Origin: Spirochaetales bacterium Spiro_05
Lineage (GTDB): Bacteria > Spirochaetota > Spirochaetia > Sphaerochaetales > Sphaerochaetaceae
Direction of reading: 5' to 3'
Assembly: GCA_001603115.1 (NCBI GenBank)
Contig: LVBG01000010.1
Coordinates: forward strand, 61,717-125,716
DNA length: 64,000 nucleotides
This document shows positions 60,736-64,000 of this stretch, in pieces; the stretch's first letter is position 1; each line of letters opens with the position of its first letter. The translations under genes and the position numbers were made by a program. The notes under the pieces were generated by a model, which saw nothing but the letters and a program-made list of their open reading frames with translations, did not search any database and was not told the DNA's origin.

Positions 60736-62058
60736 ATGACAGGAATAGAAAAACTCCAGCAAGCCAAGCGGTTTGACATGAAACGCAAGCCGATACGCCA
60801 ACGCAACTATCTGAGACCAGTCACCTGGATTCTGAGTTTCCCTGACGTATGGATGCACCGTCTGAAGATCAACAGAACACGTATGGAGGGGGTGAAACCT
60901 CCTTTTCTCCTCCTGTGCACCCATCATGCCTTCATCGACTTCAAAGTCACCACTGCTGCCCTGTTTCCCTATCGGGCCAACTATGTGGTGGCCATTGACG
61001 GGTTTCTCAAGCGAGAATGGCTACTCAGGAATGCAGGGGGTATCTGCAAACGTAAGTTTACCAACGACCTCCAGCTTATCCGCCAGATCCGCGAAGTGCT
61101 CACCACAAACGGCGATATCCTTGCTCTCTACCCTGAAGCAAGGTACTCGCTGGTCGGCACCACAGCGGTGCTTCCCGACTCATTGGGGAAGATGGCCAAG
61201 CTGTTGGGTGTTCCGGTGGTGATGCTGAACATGCACGGCCACTATCTGAGCAGCCCTGTATGGAATCTGAAAAATCGTGGCAACCGGATTGAGGCAGACT
61301 TGACCCTGCTCTACACCAAGGAAGAACTGGCAAGTGCTTCCACCTCCTCCATCAACACAACAATCCGCAAAGCATTCGAGTACGATGAGTACCGTTGGCA
61401 GTTGGAGAACAAGATCAGCATCAAGACCAAAACCCGGGCAGAGGGCTTGCACAAACCCCTCTACCAGTGCCCCCACTGCCATACCGAGTACAAGATGTAC
61501 AGCAAAGGGGAGCGCATTGGCTGCAGTGCCTGCTCAAAAGAGTGGGAGATGACAGAGTACGGCCAGCTTGAAGCAGTGGTGAAGGCAACCGATGAACAGA
61601 CACTTCTCACTGAGTTTTCTCACATTCCCGATTGGTACGAGTGGGAGCGAACGCAGGTTCGCAGCCAGATCAATGAGGGTGCCTACCACCTCCAAGTGGA
61701 GGCAAGGGTGGAAGCGCTGCCCAATGCAAATGGGTATATCCCTCTTGGAAATGCTACCCTCACCCACTCCATGCAAGGGTTTACCTTGGAGGGCAATTTC
61801 GACGGGGAAGGGTTCCTTTTGGCAAAAACAGCCCTCTCCATGTACTCTTGTCATATTGAGTATGAGTACTTTGGAAAGGGCGATTGCATCGATCTTTCCA
61901 CCTTGGATGACACGTACTACATCTATCCACAGGGATCAGAGTTCTCGGTCACTAAGATAGCCTTGGCAACCGAGGAGTTGTTTGCGTTTCACACCAAAGG
62001 GAAACAGTTGCTCAGCGACAAGGAGTTGGAAAACCTGACCTCAGCGCCTCAGGATTGA
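60736..62058 (+). CDS. PlsC-like acyltransferase with zinc ribbon
   Basis: A 440-residue protein. About residues 45-220 match the 1-acylglycerol-phosphate acyltransferase domain: THHAFIDF carries the HX4D catalytic pair, and LYPEARYS is a variant of the EGTR motif. At about residues 240-275 there are two CxxC pairs (YQCPHCHTEY and GCSACSKEW), a zinc ribbon, followed by a beta-rich C-terminal part. This architecture suggests a lipid-modifying enzyme with an added substrate- or partner-binding module. GGGAGATG precedes the ATG; the end overlaps the convergent DUF2202 gene by 18 bases. Confidence 0.78.
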   Translation: MTGIEKLQQAKRFDMKRKPIRQRNYLRPVTWILSFPDVWMHRLKINRTRMEGVKPPFLLLCTHHAFIDFKVTTAALFPYRANYVVAIDGFLKREWLLRNAGGICKRKFTNDLQLIRQIREVLTTNGDILALYPEARYSLVGTTAVLPDSLGKMAKLLGVPVVMLNMHGHYLSSPVWNLKNRGNRIEADLTLLYTKEELASASTSSINTTIRKAFEYDEYRWQLENKISIKTKTRAEGLHKPLYQCPHCHTEYKMYSKGERIGCSACSKEWEMTEYGQLEAVVKATDEQTLLTEFSHIPDWYEWERTQVRSQINEGAYHLQVEARVEALPNANGYIPLGNATLTHSMQGFTLEGNFDGEGFLLAKTALSMYSCHIEYEYFGKGDCIDLSTLDDTYYIYPQGSEFSVTKIALATEELFAFHTKGKQLLSDKELENLTSAPQD

Positions 62059-62646
62059 AGCAAGTTCTTCAGAAGAGATGTAGCGTGCTTCATAAGTTTT
62101 GCCGTACCGTTCCAGTTGGCGGACGAAGCTGCGCATATGACTCTCCGATCCGCGCTTGAGGTTGGTGTAAATCCAGATCTCTGCTTCATCCTCAGTCTGG
62201 GCAAGGAACTGGTTCAAGTCGTAGATATCCAGATCCTCAATGATTGCACCTACGAGGAATGCATCGGCCGCACTCTGGCTGCCCAGAGCTACCAGCTCGT
62301 TATAGAGCTTGGCAAGTTCGGCATTCTGAAAAACACCGGCCGGTGCACCCTTTGCAGGGTCCTTAAGATTCCTGGCATCCAGCAGTGCGCCCACCGCATC
62401 CATGTGCTGTTGCTCTGCTTTGGCGATATTGAGGAACGTCCGGATACCCCACTTCTCATAGAGGGCAAGGTAGACATCACGGGCAAGCTTCTCTTCTTCC
62501 CTCATATAGGTGAGTCCGTCCTCGCCATGGGTGGTGACCATGGTCTCTCCCATCACCATGTTCTGCTGCTCCTCAAGAGGTTGTGCGACAAGGGCGAAGC
62601 TGCCCAACACGATAAGAATAAGGGTTACGATAACTGTTTTATGCAT
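62041..62646 (-). CDS. Exported DUF2202 (ferritin-like) protein
   Basis: A 201-residue protein with signal peptide (MHKTVIVTLILIVLGSFALVAQ) and a ferritin-like four-helix domain of the DUF2202 type. Ligand residues appear as REEEKLARDVYLAL, NIAKAEQQHMDAVG, AIIEDLDIYDLNQFL and SESHMRSFV. Such proteins probably bind two iron atoms. The start at 62646 follows AAGGAG; a longer start lacks one. Confidence 0.85.
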   Translation of the reverse strand: MHKTVIVTLILIVLGSFALVAQPLEEQQNMVMGETMVTTHGEDGLTYMREEEKLARDVYLALYEKWGIRTFLNIAKAEQQHMDAVGALLDARNLKDPAKGAPAGVFQNAELAKLYNELVALGSQSAADAFLVGAIIEDLDIYDLNQFLAQTEDEAEIWIYTNLKRGSESHMRSFVRQLERYGKTYEARYISSEELASILRR

Positions 62647-62730
62647 AGTTGACTCCTTTGTACTGACCTGAGTATAGGAAGGCGGCATACAGAGTCTGCG
62701 AACAGAAGATAAAGGTTAGGTAAAGACGGA

Positions 62731-62762
62731 AAAAAAGGAGTGAAGCACATTGCCTCACTCCC
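62731..62762 (-). terminator. Intrinsic terminator after kdgK
   Basis: On the minus strand GGAGTGA and TCACTCC enclose a loop and are followed by TTTTTTT, 20 bases after the kdgK stop. Confidence 0.85.
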
Positions 62763-62782
62763 TTCGATCCAACTCAGCACAT

Positions 62783-63820
62783 CTAGCGCTGTACGCGACC
62801 GCTTCCATCCCCTTTGAGCAGGGCTTCCACCTCTGACTTGGTGGTGAGGTTGAAGTCCCCGTCGATGGAGTGCTTCAATGCAGAGGCTGCAACAGCAAAG
62901 TTGATGGCATACTGCTCATCATTGCCATACTCGCTGAGCGCATAGATCAGGCCTGCAGAGAAGGAGTCACCGCCACCGACGCGGTCGATGATATCGGTGA
63001 TCTCATAGTGGCGGGAGAGGTAGAACCCACTCTTTCCGCTGAGAGCTGCACTCCAACCGTTGTGGTCGGCACTCTTGCTTTCACGCAGGGTAACGGCAAC
63101 CACGCTGATGTTCGGGAACTGGCGCTTCACCTCAGCAGTGAGTTCCTTGTACACCTCGATGTCCAACTCACCGCTGGTGACATCGACCTTTGCTTCAATG
63201 CCCAGACACTTCTGGATATCTTCCTCGTTGGCAACAATGACATCGGCGTATTTGACCAGCTCGCGCATGACTTCAGGAGCCTTCTTTCCGTAATTCCAAA
63301 GCTTCTTGCGATAGTTGAGGTCGACCGAGACGGTTGCACCACTCTTCTTGGCTGCCTGCATGGCAGAGAGGCAACTGTCAGCGGCGTCTTGGCTGATGGC
63401 CGGGGTGATACCGGTTACGTGCAGCCAGGCTGCATCGCCCATGATGGCCTCAAAGTCAAAATCTGACGGCTTAGCCAAGGCAATCGAGGACTCTGCACGG
63501 TCGTAGACAACAGCGCTCGGCCTCTGGTTTGCCCCTGTCTCCAAGAAGTAAATGCCTACCCGGCCACCCTTGGTCATCTTGATGGCCGAAGTGTCCACAC
63601 CGTATTTGCGGACTTCACGTACTGCAGATTCACCAATTGCATTGGCAGGAAGAGCGGTAACAAACGTCGCATCTTTTCCCAACAGGGAGAGGGAGACCGC
63701 TACATTGGCTTCTCCACCACCAAAGGTTGCTTCAAGTGAGGGAGACTGGAAGAAACGCTCGTGCCCGGGCGATTTCAATCGCAGCATGATTTCACCAAAT
63801 GTCACAAACTTCTTACCCAT
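62783..63820 (-). CDS. kdgK: 2-keto-3-deoxygluconate kinase
   Basis: A 345-residue PfkB/ribokinase-family sugar kinase. FGGGEANVAVSLSLLGKDATFV near residue 33 and DIIDRVGGGDSFSAGLIYAL (the catalytic base Asp region) are conserved; the start FGEIMLRLKSPGHERFFQSP is typical of KdgK. It phosphorylates KDG to KDPG. Its gene is divergent from eda, the next enzyme, with the KdgR-like operator between them. CAGGAGG precedes the ATG. Confidence 0.92.
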   Translation of the reverse strand: MGKKFVTFGEIMLRLKSPGHERFFQSPSLEATFGGGEANVAVSLSLLGKDATFVTALPANAIGESAVREVRKYGVDTSAIKMTKGGRVGIYFLETGANQRPSAVVYDRAESSIALAKPSDFDFEAIMGDAAWLHVTGITPAISQDAADSCLSAMQAAKKSGATVSVDLNYRKKLWNYGKKAPEVMRELVKYADVIVANEEDIQKCLGIEAKVDVTSGELDIEVYKELTAEVKRQFPNISVVAVTLRESKSADHNGWSAALSGKSGFYLSRHYEITDIIDRVGGGDSFSAGLIYALSEYGNDEQYAINFAVAASALKHSIDGDFNLTTKSEVEALLKGDGSGRVQR

Positions 63821-63907
63821 ATATTCCTCCTGGAGTTTTGTCATAAACGGAAGTATCCTCTTGATATTTGAAATCATAGAGGGTATGCTGAGGTCTGTCA
63901 ATATTAT

Positions 63908-63926
63908 TTTGGAACAACGTTTCAAT
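63908..63926. promoter_or_regulatory. KdgR-like operator between kdgK and eda
   Basis: TTTGGAACAACGTTTCAAT differs at only two positions from the site at 50894-50912. A further TTGGAA half-site follows at 63928-63933. It lies between the divergent kdgK and eda start codons. Confidence 0.65.
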
Positions 63927-63951
63927 ATTGGAATATCAAAGGAGCAACGCT

Positions 63952-64000
63952 ATGCATGAAGCACTGTTTGCACAACTTCACCAGATTGGACTGGTACCGG
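63952..64000 (+). CDS. eda: KDPG aldolase (N-terminal fragment)
   Basis: Only the first 16 codons are present before the window ends. They begin MHEALFAQLHQIGLVP, which fits the start of KDPG aldolases (…GLVPVV). AAAGGAG precedes the ATG. The pairing with kdgK and shared operator support Eda, which cleaves KDPG to pyruvate and glyceraldehyde 3-phosphate. Confidence is limited by length. Confidence 0.65.
   Translation, partial: MHEALFAQLHQIGLVP

Noticed and set aside
1..64000. Mobile elements, phage genes, CRISPR arrays, replication origin
   Set aside because: No transposase, integrase, phage structural gene, repeat-spacer array or DnaA-box cluster could be recognised.

Overview
The window looks like a chromosomal segment of a free-living, sugar-fermenting spirochaete, most likely Sphaerochaeta or a close relative. 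This is inferred from moderate GC content, exported solute-binding proteins whose signal peptides end in FAQG-type sequences, and a very high density of carbohydrate transport and catabolism genes each paired with a local regulator. I saw no rRNA, confident tRNA, CRISPR array, transposase or phage gene. Genus assignment is inference from gene content only.

Layout. 1-2376: end of a gluconate-type permease operon (GntP fragment, metallo-beta-lactamase-fold protein) with its FadR-type repressor, then a DUF3842 gene. 2439-5112: a zinc/manganese-type ABC importer whose ATPase carries an N-terminal DUF1893 domain. 5150-20022: a large sugar/sugar-acid catabolic region. It holds a TIM-barrel isomerase, an iron alcohol dehydrogenase and a split transketolase on one strand; a divergent GntR regulator with a DUF362 protein; then an aldo-keto reductase, a second TIM-barrel isomerase, an Asp/Glu-racemase-family protein, a tripartite tricarboxylate transporter and a PdxA-like dehydrogenase under a sigma-54 promoter and a PrpR-type activator. 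Matching TTGTRTACAA operators tie the two halves together.

20096-24847: small membrane protein, MscS channel, HtpG, a ROK regulator and a candidate small RNA. 24958-27034: three small exported proteins of unknown function with a similar C-terminal motif. 27567-31570: a two-domain sucrose-phosphate synthase/phosphatase between two paralogous GntR regulators that share a TGACATCA operator. 31632-34029: orphan ABC ATPase, flavodoxin-like protein, ParB-like protein. 34019-41511: nucleoside importer (BMP family) with purine nucleoside phosphorylase and small accessory genes.

41780-64000 is dominated by pectin and uronate use. An LplABC-type oligosaccharide importer with a GH105 unsaturated rhamnogalacturonyl hydrolase precedes a PadR/DUF2812 pair whose promoter is tandemly duplicated. 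A 1055-residue hybrid AraC regulator with a degenerate histidine-kinase core follows. Next comes the Ashwell galacturonate operon (BASS-type transporter, uxaB, uxaA, uxaC, IclR regulator), then a Gfo/Idh oxidoreductase with a cupin. kdgK diverges from eda at the right edge. A near-identical 19-bp operator in front of the BASS gene and between kdgK and eda suggests that the IclR protein acts as a KdgR-like regulator. Galacturonate would enter, pass through UxaC, UxaB and UxaA to 2-keto-3-deoxygluconate, be phosphorylated by KdgK and split by Eda.
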